Shown: positions 1 to 8,952, counted from the stretch's first letter. The stretch is 64,000 bases of DNA from Shewanella electrica (GCF_022321485.1 NZ_JAKOGG010000014.1:1-64000); one strand, 5' to 3'. Notes: generated by a model not told the origin, from the sequence alone. Numbers and translations: made by a program.

Positions 1-77
1 GGTACACCCGAGTGGACTCGAACCACCGACCCCTACCATGTCAAGGTAGTGCTCTAACCAGCTGAGCTACGGGTGTA
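1..77 (-). tRNA. tRNA-Val (anticodon GAC)
   Basis: On the minus strand this folds as a full cloverleaf: 7-bp acceptor stem (TACACCC/GGGTGTA), D arm, anticodon stem CTACC/GGTAG around the 7-nt loop TTGACAT with anticodon GAC, and a T arm with GGTTCGAGTCC. The encoded 3' CC is present but the final A would lie one base outside the window. It is identical to the copy at 95-172. In E. coli two valine tRNAs also sit beside the norM homologue mdtK. Confidence 0.96.
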
Positions 78-94
78 TTGAAGATTGTGCAAAT

Positions 95-172
95 TGGTAC
101 ACCCGAGTGGACTCGAACCACCGACCCCTACCATGTCAAGGTAGTGCTCTAACCAGCTGAGCTACGGGTGTA
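95..172 (-). tRNA. tRNA-Val (anticodon GAC), second copy
   Basis: Same body as the tRNA at 1-77, with anticodon GAC in loop TTGACAT and an encoded CCA end (TGG on the plus strand at 95-97). The two genes are separated by a 17-bp AT-rich spacer and are probably one transcript read leftward, with this copy first. The duplication probably serves gene dosage for the GUC/GUU codons. Confidence 0.97.
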
Positions 173-217
173 CTGTCAAATTGCATCCTGTTGGCGTTGC
201 CAGCAGGAACGAGCGCT

Positions 218-247
218 ATATTAAATTCGTCTCGTGCATGCTGGCAA
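218..247 (-). promoter_or_regulatory. Candidate promoter of the tRNA-Val pair
   Basis: Reading leftward there is a -35-like TTGCCA (242-247), an 18-bp spacer and a -10-like TAATAT (218-223), followed by a GC-rich stretch (GCGC). A GC-rich discriminator is typical of stringently controlled stable-RNA promoters. No transcript start can be proved from sequence alone. Confidence 0.55.
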
Positions 248-321
248 GCGAAAATCTCAAAAAATGCGTCGAATGGTGAAATGCTAGTCAACTCAATAGG
301 TTTTGCCGCAATTTAATGGCA

Positions 322-1683
322 TTAAACCGCCTGATGCAGTACCAGTGCGCGGCGTTTAATCACTTGCAATCGCACCGCAAACATTATTGCCGCTGAGGTT
401 AATCCCGCAATTAACCCCGTCCAAAAGCCATAAGCTCCGATAGCAGGCACAATATAATCCGTGCGAGCGAGCACATAGCCGATAGGCATACCAATAAACC
501 AATAAGCAATCAGCGTGATATAAAACGCACTCTTGGTGTCTTTAAAGCCGCGTAAAGCACCAGCGGAGATCACCTGAACCGAATCAGACAGTTGGTAAAC
601 TGCTGCCATCAGCATCAAGCCAGAGGCCAGTTCGATGACCACCGGCGATTTGTTATATAGCGCGGCAATATCTTCGCGAAATAGCACCGTGAGCACCGCA
701 GTAAAAAACGCCAGTGATAGACCGATCTTCAACCCGATGTTGGCAACCAGCGCGCTGTGGTCGGCTTGATCACGGCCCAAGTAATAACCGACGCGAATCG
801 ACACCGCAACGCCGATGGACAATGGCACCATAAATACAATCGAGGAGAAGTTAAGTGCAATTTGGTGACTGGCAACCACATCCGCCCCCAGTGGCGCTAA
901 TAATAGGGCGATGATGGCAAACAGGCTCACCTCAAAAAACAGCGCCAACGCGACAGGGAAACCGAGTTTGACCACGCCCCAAATCACTGCGAAATCGGGT
1001 TTGTTAAATCGATGAAAAAATTCGATAGCAGCAAAGCGTTTGTGTAGACGAATGTACAGCAACATCGAAAAGAACATCGCCCAAAGCACGATGGCTGTCG
1101 CGACACCACAGCCTGCACCACCCATGGCGGGCATACCAAAATAACCGTGAATAAAAATCAAGTTAGCGGGTATGTTGACCGCCAGACCGACAAAACCAAT
1201 CACCATCGCGGGCAGGGTATAAGAGATACCTTCACCGCAGCTGCGTAATACTTGATACAGCAAAAAGCCCGGAGCGCCCCACAGCACCGCGCTGATATAT
1301 TGCACCGAAATCAGCTCCAGTTTTGGCTCGAGTGACATGTTGGCAATCAGCACATTAGAGAAATGCAGCAATGCCATCACTATCAAACCGCCGAATATGG
1401 CAATATAGATGGCTTGGTTCGCCAGCGGCCCAATTTTGCGTGATTCATTGGCACCGTGGTGATGAGACATTAATGGCGTAATTGCCATCAACAATCCTTG
1501 GAAAAATAAGATCGCTGGTAACCAGATACTGGTGCCGACGGCGACCGCCGCCATATCGGTGGCGCTAACGCGACCGGCCATAACCGTATCAATAAAGCCC
1601 ATCATGGTTTGGGTGACTTGAGCGACCAGCACTGGCATGGCCAGTTGTAGGATCCGTTTCGCGTGAAAACCAGCGTGTTCCAT
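322..1683 (-). CDS. norM: MATE-family multidrug/Na+ antiporter NorM
   Basis: A 453-residue polytopic inner-membrane protein with about 12 hydrophobic helices and the MATE N-terminal signature region (AMPVLVAQVTQTMMGFIDTV). MATE exporters extrude cationic drugs and dyes in exchange for Na+ or H+. The start is the ATG at 1681-1683 (MEHAGFHAKR...); an upstream in-frame extension to 1773 would overlap ribE and adds sequence not expected in the family. Length fits NorM/MdtK. It is divergent from ribE with only 24 bp between start codons, an arrangement shared with E. coli mdtK-ribC. No strong ribosome binding site is visible. Confidence 0.9.
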   Translation of the reverse strand: MEHAGFHAKRILQLAMPVLVAQVTQTMMGFIDTVMAGRVSATDMAAVAVGTSIWLPAILFFQGLLMAITPLMSHHHGANESRKIGPLANQAIYIAIFGGLIVMALLHFSNVLIANMSLEPKLELISVQYISAVLWGAPGFLLYQVLRSCGEGISYTLPAMVIGFVGLAVNIPANLIFIHGYFGMPAMGGAGCGVATAIVLWAMFFSMLLYIRLHKRFAAIEFFHRFNKPDFAVIWGVVKLGFPVALALFFEVSLFAIIALLLAPLGADVVASHQIALNFSSIVFMVPLSIGVAVSIRVGYYLGRDQADHSALVANIGLKIGLSLAFFTAVLTVLFREDIAALYNKSPVVIELASGLMLMAAVYQLSDSVQVISAGALRGFKDTKSAFYITLIAYWFIGMPIGYVLARTDYIVPAIGAYGFWTGLIAGLTSAAIMFAVRLQVIKRRALVLHQAV

Positions 1684-1707
1684 GTTGTATCCAAAAGCGA
1701 GTGATAT

Positions 1708-2337
1708 ATGTTTACAGGTATTGTGCAGGCAAATTGTGAAGTCTTGAGCATTGAGAAAAAGCCGGGACTTCATACACTTGGCGTCGCTATGAACCCTGCG
1801 ATGTCAGCAGGACTCGAGATAGGCGCCAGCGTGGCAAATAACGGTGTGTGTCTTACGGTAACCGCCGTTGCGGATGATAGGGTGTTTTTCGATGTGATGG
1901 AAGAAACATTGAATCTTACTAATCTATCCAAGCTGGATATTGGTGACAAAGTAAACGTGGAACGTTCGTTGACCTTTGGCAAAGAGATTGGCGGCCATAT
2001 TTTGTCAGGGCACGTCCATACCCAAGCGAGCGTGGTTGCGGTTGATAACACCGACAGCCACTACAATATGTTGTTGGAATTTGAGCCTCAGTGGCAAAAA
2101 TACATCTTTTATAAAGGGTTTATCGGCGTCAATGGTTGTAGCCTGACGGTCGGCAAGGTTGAGAGTAATCGCTTCTGGTTGCATCTAATCCCTGAAACAT
2201 TGCGGCTCACCAATCTCGCCAGCTATCAAACCGGCATGCAGCTTAATCTCGAAATTGATAGCCAAACGCAAACGATCGTCGATACCGTAGAGCGTGTATT
2301 AGCACAACGGCTAGCCAACGGTTTAACGCTAGCGTAG
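1708..2337 (+). CDS. ribE: Riboflavin synthase, alpha subunit
   Basis: A 209-residue protein that converts two molecules of 6,7-dimethyl-8-ribityllumazine into riboflavin and a pyrimidine by-product. It shows two tandem lumazine-binding repeats (about residues 1-97 and 98-195), the canonical start MFTGIV, and the paired motifs NNGVCLTV and VNGCSLTV. Length is usual for the family. The gene stands apart from other rib genes, as ribC does in E. coli. Its promoter must overlap the norM 5' coding end, because only 24 bp separate the two starts. No FMN riboswitch is recognisable upstream. Confidence 0.95.
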   Translation: MFTGIVQANCEVLSIEKKPGLHTLGVAMNPAMSAGLEIGASVANNGVCLTVTAVADDRVFFDVMEETLNLTNLSKLDIGDKVNVERSLTFGKEIGGHILSGHVHTQASVVAVDNTDSHYNMLLEFEPQWQKYIFYKGFIGVNGCSLTVGKVESNRFWLHLIPETLRLTNLASYQTGMQLNLEIDSQTQTIVDTVERVLAQRLANGLTLA

Positions 2338-2396
2338 TTAAACCTCACCACTATTGTGTGGCAGGACTAAACTCGCCAACGCGATGGTGCTTAATC

Positions 2397-2591
2397 TCAA
2401 TAGTATTGCTCGTCATCAGTATCAACATGCAGCTGAATGCGTTGATGCTGATGATCGATATGCATACGCACATGAATAGGATTGCAGCAGATGCGGCAAT
2501 CATCGTAGAACTCCTGATCACCCATGCTGGTATCAATTTCAACGGTTTGGTGGTGGCCACAGTATGGGCAACAGATGGTTTGGCGTTTCAT
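2397..2591 (-). CDS. CPXCG-motif cysteine-rich small zinc protein
   Basis: A 64-residue protein (MKRQTICCPYCGHHQTVEID...) with CPYCG near the N terminus and a second pair CRICCNPI at about residues 33-40, which gives a four-cysteine zinc ribbon. The rest is rich in His, Asp and Gln. This matches the CPXCG cysteine-rich family of small proteobacterial proteins, whose function is unknown. It lies between ribE (convergent) and thrS (divergent). The ATG at 2589-2591 is preceded by a purine-rich AGGAGGCGCATC, a good ribosome binding site. Confidence 0.82.
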   Translation of the reverse strand: MKRQTICCPYCGHHQTVEIDTSMGDQEFYDDCRICCNPIHVRMHIDHQHQRIQLHVDTDDEQYY

Positions 2592-2772
2592 GATGCGCCT
2601 CCTAATTCACCTATCACTTATTCAGTATAGCTGTTGCGTGCTGTCGGCTAGTGTTGGATCGAGGCATATTTGTCGCCGACGGACAGTAATCTCGGCTTAG
2701 CTACCGTTTTTAAAGTGAATTTAACCTTCTGTAAGGTTGCTATCTTTACACTGACTACCGTAAAATTCGCCA

Positions 2773-2825
2773 TTCACTGTTCGCGGTCCCCATCGCCACC
2801 GTATGGTGATGTCGCAGCGAGTGAA
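2773..2825 (+). promoter_or_regulatory. thrS leader hairpin I (upstream anticodon-like arm)
   Basis: The RNA can fold as TTCAC/GTGAA (2773-2777 with 2821-2825), TCGC/GCGA, an internal loop, then the 8-bp stem CATCGCCA/TGGTGATG (2791-2798 with 2804-2811, one G-U pair). With the closing A-U pair open, the loop is the 7-nt ACCGTAT, with CGT at 2800-2802 in the anticodon position (34-36), as in tRNA-Thr(CGU). The E. coli thrS operator has a comparable upstream stem (domain 4) bound by threonyl-tRNA synthetase. It resembles this in sequence; function is inferred. Confidence 0.72.
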
Positions 2826-2850
2826 CATCTTACTATTGTTAACATGATGA

Positions 2851-2881
2851 CCAAGTGGCCCTACGTGTGGGTCACCACTGG
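2851..2881 (+). promoter_or_regulatory. thrS leader hairpin II (anticodon-like arm next to the SD)
   Basis: A 7-bp stem GTGGCCC/GGGTCAC (2855-2861 with 2869-2875) closes a 7-nt loop TACGTGT. CGT at 2864-2866 occupies the anticodon position and lies exactly at -32 to -30 from the thrS ATG, where I recall the E. coli operator also carries its CGU. The Shine-Dalgarno AAGGA (2885-2889) follows directly, so ThrRS bound here would block the ribosome. This supports negative translational feedback. Confidence 0.78.
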
Positions 2882-2895
2882 ATTAAGGATTTCTC

Positions 2896-4824
2896 ATGCC
2901 TGTTATTACTCTCCCTGACGGGAGCAAACGTGAATTTGCTCAAGCAGTTTCCACTCTTGATGTTGCCGCAGATATCGGCCCAGGTTTAGCAAAAGCCTGT
3001 ATCGCTGGTCGTGTAAATGGTGAATTGAAAGATGCGTGTGATCTGATCACCGAAGACGCTGAACTGGCGATTATCACCATTAAAGATCAAGAAGGTCTGG
3101 AAATTGCGCGTCACTCTTGTGCGCACTTGCTCGGCCATGCCATTAAACAATTGTGGCCAGAAACCAAAATGGCTATCGGTCCAGTGATCGATAACGGTTT
3201 CTATTACGACGTTGACCTCGATCATAAACTGACCGAAGAAGACATTGCCAAGCTCGAAGAGCGCATGATGGAACTGGCGAAAACCCAGTACGACGTCGTC
3301 AAAAAAGTGGTGACGTGGCAAGAAGCGCGTGACACATTTGAACAGCGTGGCGAGCCTTATAAAATGGCGATTCTGGATGAGAATATCAGCAAAGACGCAA
3401 CGCCCGCGCTGTATCATCACCAAGAATATATCGACATGTGCCGTGGTCCTCATGTGCCAAACATGCGTTTCTGTCAGTTTTTTAAACTGATGAACGTAGC
3501 GGGTGCCTACTGGCGTGGTAATTCAGACAACAAGATGCTGCAACGTATCTACGGTACCGCATGGGGCGACAAAAAAGCCCTTAAAGCGCACCTGACTCGT
3601 CTGGAAGAAGCGGCTAAACGTGACCACCGTAAAATTGGTAAACAGCTTGACCTATACCATATGCAAGAAGAAGCACCGGGCATGGTGTTCTGGCATAACG
3701 ACGGTTGGAGCATTTTCCTTGAACTGGAACGTTTCATCCGTGGCAAGCTGAAAGAATACAGCTACCAAGAAGTGAAAGGCCCATTCATGATGGACCGCGT
3801 ACTGTGGGAACGTTCAGGTCACTGGGACAAATACGCTGATGCGATGTTTACTACCCAAAGTGAAAACCGCGAATACGCGATTAAGCCAATGAACTGCCCA
3901 GGTCACGTACAGATTTTCAACCAAGGGTTGAAGTCTTACCGTGATTTGCCATTGCGTATGGCTGAGTTTGGTAGCTGTCACCGTAACGAACCATCAGGTG
4001 CATTGCACGGTCTGATGCGCGTACGTGGCTTTACCCAAGACGATGCACACATCTTCTGTACTGAAGAACAAGTGCAAACTGAAGTAAGTAGCTGCATCAA
4101 AATGGTGTATGACACTTACTCAACATTCGGCTTTAAAAACATTGTAGTGAAACTTTCTACTCGCCCAGAAAAACGTATCGGTGACGATGCAATGTGGGAT
4201 CGTGCAGAAGGCGCACTGAAACAAGCACTGAGCAATAACGGCATTGAATTCGAAATTCTGCCGGGTGAGGGCGCGTTTTATGGTCCGAAAATCGAATTTA
4301 CTTTGCATGACTGTTTAGATCGTGCATGGCAATGTGGTACTGTGCAACTCGATTACGCCTTACCGGGTCGTTTAGGTGCAACTTACGTGGCTGAAGACAA
4401 CACTCGCCAAGTGCCAGTGATGATTCACCGTGCAATTTTAGGTTCACTGGAACGTTTCATTGGTATTCTGATTGAAGAATACGCGGGTAAATTCCCAGCG
4501 TGGCTTGCTCCAACCCAAGTTGTAGTGATGAATATTACCGATAAACAGCAAGATTACGCTGAAGAGATCGTCAATTCATTCCAACTTCAGGGAATTAGAG
4601 CGGTTACGGACTTGAGGAATGAAAAAATAGGCTTTAAAATACGCGAGCACACGCTGAAGCGGGTTCCATTCCTTCTGGTCGTAGGCGATCAAGAAGTTGA
4701 AAACCGCGAAGTAGCGGTGCGTACCAGGGACGGAGTGGATTTAGGCAAAATGCCTGTTGATGATTTTACATCATTAGTTAAACAAAGAATTGCGCTCCGT
4801 AGTCTTGAATTGATGGAGGAATAG
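2896..4824 (+). CDS. thrS: Threonyl-tRNA synthetase
   Basis: A 642-residue cytosolic class II synthetase that charges tRNA-Thr. Domains in order: TGS (about 1-61), editing domain with the HxxxH of HSCAHLLGH at His73/His77, the catalytic core with MNCPGHV (zinc cysteine near residue 334), motif 2 in [16 protein letters not shown], and a C-terminal anticodon-binding domain. Length equals E. coli ThrRS. The ATG at 2896 follows AAGGA by 6 nt. It is probably autoregulated through the two leader hairpins upstream, and is followed after 3 nt by infC. Confidence 0.98.
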   Translation: MPVITLPDGSKREFAQAVSTLDVAADIGPGLAKACIAGRVNGELKDACDLITEDAELAIITIKDQEGLEIARHSCAHLLGHAIKQLWPETKMAIGPVIDNGFYYDVDLDHKLTEEDIAKLEERMMELAKTQYDVVKKVVTWQEARDTFEQRGEPYKMAILDENISKDATPALYHHQEYIDMCRGPHVPNMRFCQFFKLMNVAGAYWRGNSDNKMLQRIYGTAWGDKKALKAHLTRLEEAAKRDHRKIGKQLDLYHMQEEAPGMVFWHNDGWSIFLELERFIRGKLKEYSYQEVKGPFMMDRVLWERSGHWDKYADAMFTTQSENREYAIKPMNCPGHVQIFNQGLKSYRDLPLRMAEFGSCHRNEPSGALHGLMRVRGFTQDDAHIFCTEEQVQTEVSSCIKMVYDTYSTFGFKNIVVKLSTRPEKRIGDDAMWDRAEGALKQALSNNGIEFEILPGEGAFYGPKIEFTLHDCLDRAWQCGTVQLDYALPGRLGATYVAEDNTRQVPVMIHRAILGSLERFIGILIEEYAGKFPAWLAPTQVVVMNITDKQQDYAEEIVNSFQLQGIRAVTDLRNEKIGFKIREHTLKRVPFLLVVGDQEVENREVAVRTRDGVDLGKMPVDDFTSLVKQRIALRSLELMEE

Positions 4825-4827
4825 GTC

Positions 4828-5370
4828 ATAAAGATCAAGAAGACATCAGGCCGTCAGGCGGCCGCTAATAGAATTAACGATGAAATAACCGGTCTGTCAC
4901 AAGTACGTCTAGTCGGTGCCGACGGTGAACCAGTAGGTGTTGTGGGTATTCGTCAAGCCCAAGAAGCTGCTGATGAAGCAGGTTTGGATTTGGTGGAAAT
5001 CAGCCCAAACGCTGAGCCGCCTGTATGCCGTATCATGGACTACGGTAAATTCCTGTTCGACAAGGCAAAGGCCCAGAAAGAACAGAAGAAAAAGCAAAAA
5101 CAAGTTCAGGTGAAGGAAGTTAAATTCCGTCCCGGAACCGACGAAAACGACTATCAGGTAAAACTACGCAACCTGGTTCGTTTTCTGGAAGACGGCGACA
5201 AAGCGAAAGTTACGCTGCGTTTCCGTGGCCGTGAGCTGGCTCACCAAGGGCTTGGTATGGAACTTTTGAACCGTATCAAAGCTGACTTGGAAGAACTCGC
5301 TATTGTTGAGTCTTTCCCGAAAATGGAAGGACGTCAGGCAGTGATGGTTCTCGCTCCTAAGAAGAAATAG
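4828..5370 (+). CDS. infC: Translation initiation factor IF-3, with a probable AUA start
   Basis: A 180-residue initiation factor that discriminates start codons and initiator tRNA on the 30S subunit. No ATG, GTG or TTG lies at the expected N terminus; the first GTG (4942) would remove about 38 residues of the conserved N domain. The in-frame ATA at 4828 sits 8 nt after GGAGG (4815-4819) and gives the family-like N terminus [17 protein letters not shown]. The N domain, the lysine-rich linker ([20 protein letters not shown]) and the C domain ending in VMVLAPKKK are all present. E. coli infC uses AUU, which IF3 discriminates against as a feedback; AUA would work the same way. Confidence 0.93.
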   Translation: MKIKKTSGRQAAANRINDEITGLSQVRLVGADGEPVGVVGIRQAQEAADEAGLDLVEISPNAEPPVCRIMDYGKFLFDKAKAQKEQKKKQKQVQVKEVKFRPGTDENDYQVKLRNLVRFLEDGDKAKVTLRFRGRELAHQGLGMELLNRIKADLEELAIVESFPKMEGRQAVMVLAPKKK

Positions 5371-5387
5371 TAAGGCTCCAAAAGTAA

Positions 5388-5418
5388 TTCGCGGGTCATA
5401 TTTATATGTTCCGCGGTT
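5388..5418 (+). promoter_or_regulatory. Intergenic hairpin before rpmI, possible L20 operator
   Basis: CGCGG (5390-5394) can pair with CCGCG (5411-5415) around an AT-rich loop in the 90-nt gap between infC and rpmI. In E. coli, L20 represses rpmI-rplT by binding an RNA structure in this gap. A full pseudoknot was not traced here, so assignment to L20 is only positional. Confidence 0.35.
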
Positions 5419-5460
5419 CGCCTTGCGTTTTATTAATTATCCCAATGCGGAGTTTTTGTA

Positions 5461-5655
5461 ATGCCAAAAATGAAAACTGACCGCGGTGTGGCTAAACGTT
5501 TTAAGAAAACCGCTAATGGTTTCAAACGTAAACAAGCTCACCTGCGTCACATCCTGACCAAGAAAAGCACCAAGCGTAAGCGTCATCTGCGTGCGAAGTG
5601 TTTAGTTGCCAAGTCTGACGTGCCAGCAATTGCACGCCAACTACCATACGCTTAA
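5461..5655 (+). CDS. rpmI: 50S ribosomal protein L35
   Basis: A 64-residue, very basic protein ([17 protein letters not shown]...) with the L35 signature [17 protein letters not shown]. Length equals the usual 64 residues. It is a late-assembly component of the large ribosomal subunit. CGGAG at 5447-5451 serves as the ribosome binding site. It lies 14 bp before rplT, so the two are translated from one message. Confidence 0.97.
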   Translation: MPKMKTDRGVAKRFKKTANGFKRKQAHLRHILTKKSTKRKRHLRAKCLVAKSDVPAIARQLPYA

Positions 5656-5669
5656 TAGGAGATTGAAAA

Positions 5670-6029
5670 ATGCCAAGAGTTAAGCGTGGTGTAACTGCAC
5701 GTGCTCGTCACAAGAAAGTTCTTAAGCTTGCTAAAGGTTACTACGGTGCCCGTTCACGTACTTATCGTGTAGCGGTACAAGCAGTAATCAAAGCTGGTCA
5801 GTATGCTTACCGTGACCGTCGCCAGAAAAAACGTCAATTCCGTCAACTGTGGATTGCACGTATCAACGCGGCATCTCGTCAAAATGGTCTGTCTTACAGC
5901 CGTTTCATCAACGGTCTGAAGAAAGCCTCTATCGAGATCGATCGTAAGATCCTGGCTGATATCGCAGTATTCGACAAAGTTGTATTTGCAACTTTGGTTG
6001 AAAAAGCAAAAGAAGCTCTGGCTAACTAA
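5670..6029 (+). CDS. rplT: 50S ribosomal protein L20
   Basis: A 119-residue basic protein with the L20 N-terminal tail ([19 protein letters not shown]) and the globular motif [21 protein letters not shown]20 binds 23S rRNA early in assembly and, in E. coli, also represses its own operon. The ATG follows AGGAGA closely. It is the last gene of thrS-infC-rpmI-rplT; a strong terminator follows at 6054. Confidence 0.98.
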   Translation: MPRVKRGVTARARHKKVLKLAKGYYGARSRTYRVAVQAVIKAGQYAYRDRRQKKRQFRQLWIARINAASRQNGLSYSRFINGLKKASIEIDRKILADIAVFDKVVFATLVEKAKEALAN

Positions 6030-6053
6030 TTTATTAGTGCCAAGAGTTGTAAG

Positions 6054-6079
6054 AAGGGGACCTTAGGGTCCCTTTTTTA
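6054..6079 (+). terminator. Rho-independent terminator of thrS-infC-rpmI-rplT
   Basis: Stem GGGACC/GGTCCC (6057-6062 with 6067-6072) with loop TTAG, extended by flanking A-T pairs, then six T residues. It is 25 bp after the rplT stop. Confidence 0.9.
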
Positions 6080-6489
6080 TTAGCTGTTTATTATGTTTAG
6101 GCTTTGCTAATATTACCGCGAGCTCATCACATAGCGGTAACGACATCGTGTGACTAGCTTGATTTAGGGAGTCAGGGACGGCGCGAACGACACTTCGCGA
6201 CACTTTGGAACACATCGTTGTGGCGATAAATAGTGAAGTATCGAACTATTACAATGGACACCCTTCCTGAGTGGGTGAACATACCACGTCATCTACAGTG
6301 CTGCTGTTCTTACCTTTGTAGGCGGTATGTCTACTCTGCGTTGTCTATACCTTCCTACTATTCGTTTACTGTAAATACAACATGTTAAATTTTTGGGATA
6401 AAAATTTGAAACTTGATAAAGATCACCAATAATTAAACCGCTGGATAGAGTTGTTACCCAATAATTATTGGCTTGCATGGACCAACATT
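6080..6489. other. 410-bp intergenic region before the Aer-like gene
   Basis: No convincing gene is seen. It holds a small inverted repeat CGCGAA-N6-TTCGCG (6182-6199), two GACACTT direct repeats (6189 and 6199), and an AT-rich stretch (6360-6440) that probably carries the promoter of the receptor gene. A 61-codon minus-strand frame here looks random. Confidence 0.5.
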
Positions 6490-8043
6490 ATGCGAAAAAA
6501 CTTACCGGTCACGGATCGCGAACGGACCTTCAAAGCGGAAGAAAAGCTCATTTCTGTGACTAATGCCGAAGGGATAATCCTTGATTGTAATGACGCCTTC
6601 GTAGATATCAGCGGCTATCGCAGAGAAGAACTGATAGGTCAGCCACACAATCTGGTACGTCACCCAGATATGCCGCCCGAAGCGTTCCGTAATATGTGGA
6701 GTTATCTGAAAGCGGGTAAACCGTGGATGGGTGTTGTGAAAAATCGTTGTAAAAACGGCGATTATTATTGGGTAAATGCTTATGTGACTCCTATGACTGA
6801 AAACGGCAAAGTTGTCGGTTATCAGTCGGTTCGCGTCGTACCAGAGCGAGCAGATGTTGAGCGTTGCACTAAGTTATATGCCTCTCTCAATAACGGCGGT
6901 TCATTGAAAAAGCCCCCATTGGCCAGCCCTGAAAACATCTTCATCACCGTTGCCGTTTTATTATGTATCGCGCTGTTTTTCTCCGGCTTTAACACCTTAT
7001 CCGAAGAGTTGTTAATTGCCGTGTTTGTGATTTATGCGGTTTGGAGTTCTCAAGCGAAACGCAAAGTTTACCGCGATCTGTTGGCCCTGTTGCAAGGCAG
7101 TTTCCAAGATCCGTTAGCGGTGCAAAGTTTTACTGATGACCGCAACATGTTAGGTACCATTAAAGTGGCGATATTGAGTGAACGATCTCACCTTAATACG
7201 GTACTTACTCGCATTGAACATGCCGCATCAACGATGGTGAAAGAGACCAAATCGTCGGTCGAGTTAACTAAAGCATCGCAATGTCAGCTCGAATCTCAGC
7301 ATAATGAGACAGAGCAAGTGGCCACCGCCATGAACCAGATGACCACCACGATTAACGAAGTGTCTCGTCATGTGTCGGAAACATCGGCCAGAGTCGCCAA
7401 GTCTACCGACTTAGCTGAAGAGGTTAAGAGCGTTGCATGTTCTACCAGCGATGCCATTACCCAACTACGTAGCACCGTAGATGACATTAGTCGTTCGGTT
7501 GCCAGTGTGTCAGAGCAGACCGATAAAATTGCCACTGTGGCGCAGATGATCCAACAGATTGCCGAACAAACAAATTTGCTGGCACTCAATGCGGCGATTG
7601 AAGCCGCTCGTGCCGGGGAACAAGGGCGCGGTTTTGCGGTGGTTGCAGATGAAGTCCGTTCATTGGCGAGTCGCACCCAAGAGTCAACCAAAGAGATCCA
7701 CGAAATCATTAAAGAGTTGGGTGACCGGGCATCTAAAGCGGTGGTAGTCGCGGAGCAGGGGCAAGGTGGCGCTGAACTTGGCTTAGAACGCGTTAAGCAA
7801 AGTGAACAACTGTTGATAGGTATTTCATCTGAGCTGGGCGTTATTTCGGAAATGGCAACGCAAATGGCGTCAGCTGTTGAAGAACAAGCGCATGTTTCGG
7901 AAGATATTAATCGCCAAGTGAGCAATATCTCTTCGCTGGCTTCCAGCAGCCAACAAAATGCCGGGGAAGCCTCCCAACGTATTGACGGCTTGCAACAAAT
8001 CGCCATTAACTTACTTGAGGTGGTACGGCGTTTTAGCCGATAA
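6490..8043 (+). CDS. Aer-like PAS methyl-accepting chemotaxis/aerotaxis receptor
   Basis: A 517-residue receptor with the layout of E. coli Aer: an N-terminal cytosolic PAS domain (about 20-120) containing [12 protein letters not shown], a membrane hairpin of two closely spaced helices (about 145-195) with no periplasmic ligand domain, and a long cytoplasmic coiled-coil signalling domain whose hairpin tip is [18 protein letters not shown]. Aer-type PAS domains bind FAD and sense redox or oxygen; that the cofactor is FAD here is inferred from the family. The ATG at 6490 is preferred to a TTG 39 bp upstream. It is monocistronic, with its own terminator. Confidence 0.9.
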   Translation: MRKNLPVTDRERTFKAEEKLISVTNAEGIILDCNDAFVDISGYRREELIGQPHNLVRHPDMPPEAFRNMWSYLKAGKPWMGVVKNRCKNGDYYWVNAYVTPMTENGKVVGYQSVRVVPERADVERCTKLYASLNNGGSLKKPPLASPENIFITVAVLLCIALFFSGFNTLSEELLIAVFVIYAVWSSQAKRKVYRDLLALLQGSFQDPLAVQSFTDDRNMLGTIKVAILSERSHLNTVLTRIEHAASTMVKETKSSVELTKASQCQLESQHNETEQVATAMNQMTTTINEVSRHVSETSARVAKSTDLAEEVKSVACSTSDAITQLRSTVDDISRSVASVSEQTDKIATVAQMIQQIAEQTNLLALNAAIEAARAGEQGRGFAVVADEVRSLASRTQESTKEIHEIIKELGDRASKAVVVAEQGQGGAELGLERVKQSEQLLIGISSELGVISEMATQMASAVEEQAHVSEDINRQVSNISSLASSSQQNAGEASQRIDGLQQIAINLLEVVRRFSR

Positions 8044-8055
8044 CGTCTTGTGCTT

Positions 8056-8082
8056 CAAAAAGGCTCCTACGGGAGCTTTTTT
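8056..8082 (+). terminator. Terminator after the Aer-like gene
   Basis: Stem GCTCC/GGAGC (8063-8067 with 8072-8076), loop TACG, preceded by an A run and followed by six T. It shows that the reading frame of the next gene, open from 8050, cannot really begin there. Confidence 0.85.
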
Positions 8083-8136
8083 ATTGGCGGTGATTTATGT
8101 CATCATGCCGTTAAATTCGCTAATTGCTTATCTCCT

Positions 8137-8925
8137 TTGCTCGTAAACTCTCAATACTTTCGCAATGGCCCAGATTATCGCTTCGATGAGGCCGCCTCTT
8201 TTAGTCAAATACGTGATACCTTCGGTTTTGCTGCGGTACGCATTGGTAAATGGGTTACCGACGAAGAAGCAGAAAAAGCGGCCAATTTGTTATTTGATGC
8301 ATTGGCAGATCTTGCCTTTATCCTCAATGTGCCACCAGCAACGCTAGGATTACGACAGAAACTCAATTTGGATTTTGGCATCGGTGGTCGCCCCGGCGTA
8401 CAGGCGCATTATGCCCCGCAAACACGCACACTTGCGTTAGCCAAGAATGCTGGTGCTGGCGCGTTGGCACATGAGTTTTGGCATGCACTCGATCATCATC
8501 TGGCAGATACCGCATTTATTGATGACGGTAGCGTAACAACATCGGCGATTAATTTTGCTACGGATCTTTGGCTTAAAGATCGCCCACTTAAATGCCATCC
8601 AATCAATGAACCGCTGGAATTGCTGCTGCGAGAGATCTTTTTGCAGGCGCAAGGAACGGATGCCAACAGTTTTGTTACTCAGGCGATAGCGTTGGATAAG
8701 CAGATAAACCGTTACTATTTTGCCATGCCGACTGAACTAGGCGCCCGCGCCTTTGAGGCTTGCATCGAAAGTTCGCCAGAGATTACCAATCGCTTTTTAG
8801 TGCAGGGCACGCTAAAGCAAGATGAGCACACTCAAGCCGCATATCCAACCTTGGACCATCGGGAGCGGATCCTACAGCGATTACGCGATTATTTTCAGCG
8901 GTTAGCACACTATCTACCGGCATAG
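8137..8925 (+). CDS. CLCA_X-family protein with HExxH motif; TTG start assumed
   Basis: About 262 residues resembling the CLCA_X / polyvalent-protein-associated family found in Vibrio and Shewanella (N-terminal YFRNGPDYRFDE, then TRTLALAKNAG). It carries HEFWHALDHH at about residues 112-121, an HExxH zinc-peptidase motif; activity is unproved. The frame is open from 8050, but that region is the upstream terminator. The only start codon that keeps the conserved N terminus is TTG 8137, with no clear ribosome binding site. A short ATG frame (8105-8146) in another phase precedes it, so a sequencing or natural frameshift near the 5' end is possible. No signal peptide. Confidence 0.72.
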   Translation: MLVNSQYFRNGPDYRFDEAASFSQIRDTFGFAAVRIGKWVTDEEAEKAANLLFDALADLAFILNVPPATLGLRQKLNLDFGIGGRPGVQAHYAPQTRTLALAKNAGAGALAHEFWHALDHHLADTAFIDDGSVTTSAINFATDLWLKDRPLKCHPINEPLELLLREIFLQAQGTDANSFVTQAIALDKQINRYYFAMPTELGARAFEACIESSPEITNRFLVQGTLKQDEHTQAAYPTLDHRERILQRLRDYFQRLAHYLPA

Positions 8926-8952
8926 GGTAGTAAAACAAAGGAATGATGTTAA

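Noticed and set aside
2358-2630. 90-codon plus-strand frame between ribE and thrS
   Set aside because: It runs antisense to the CPXCG protein gene, which has a clear zinc motif and ribosome binding site.
2670-2918. 82-codon frame in the thrS leader
   Set aside because: It overlaps the thrS start and the regulatory hairpins, and the peptide looks random.
7368-8006. 212-codon minus-strand frame inside the Aer-like gene
   Set aside because: Shadow of the signalling domain, caused by its regular codon composition.
8050-8136. Extension of the CLCA_X protein to GTG 8050
   Set aside because: The region encodes the terminator of the Aer-like gene and has no family similarity.
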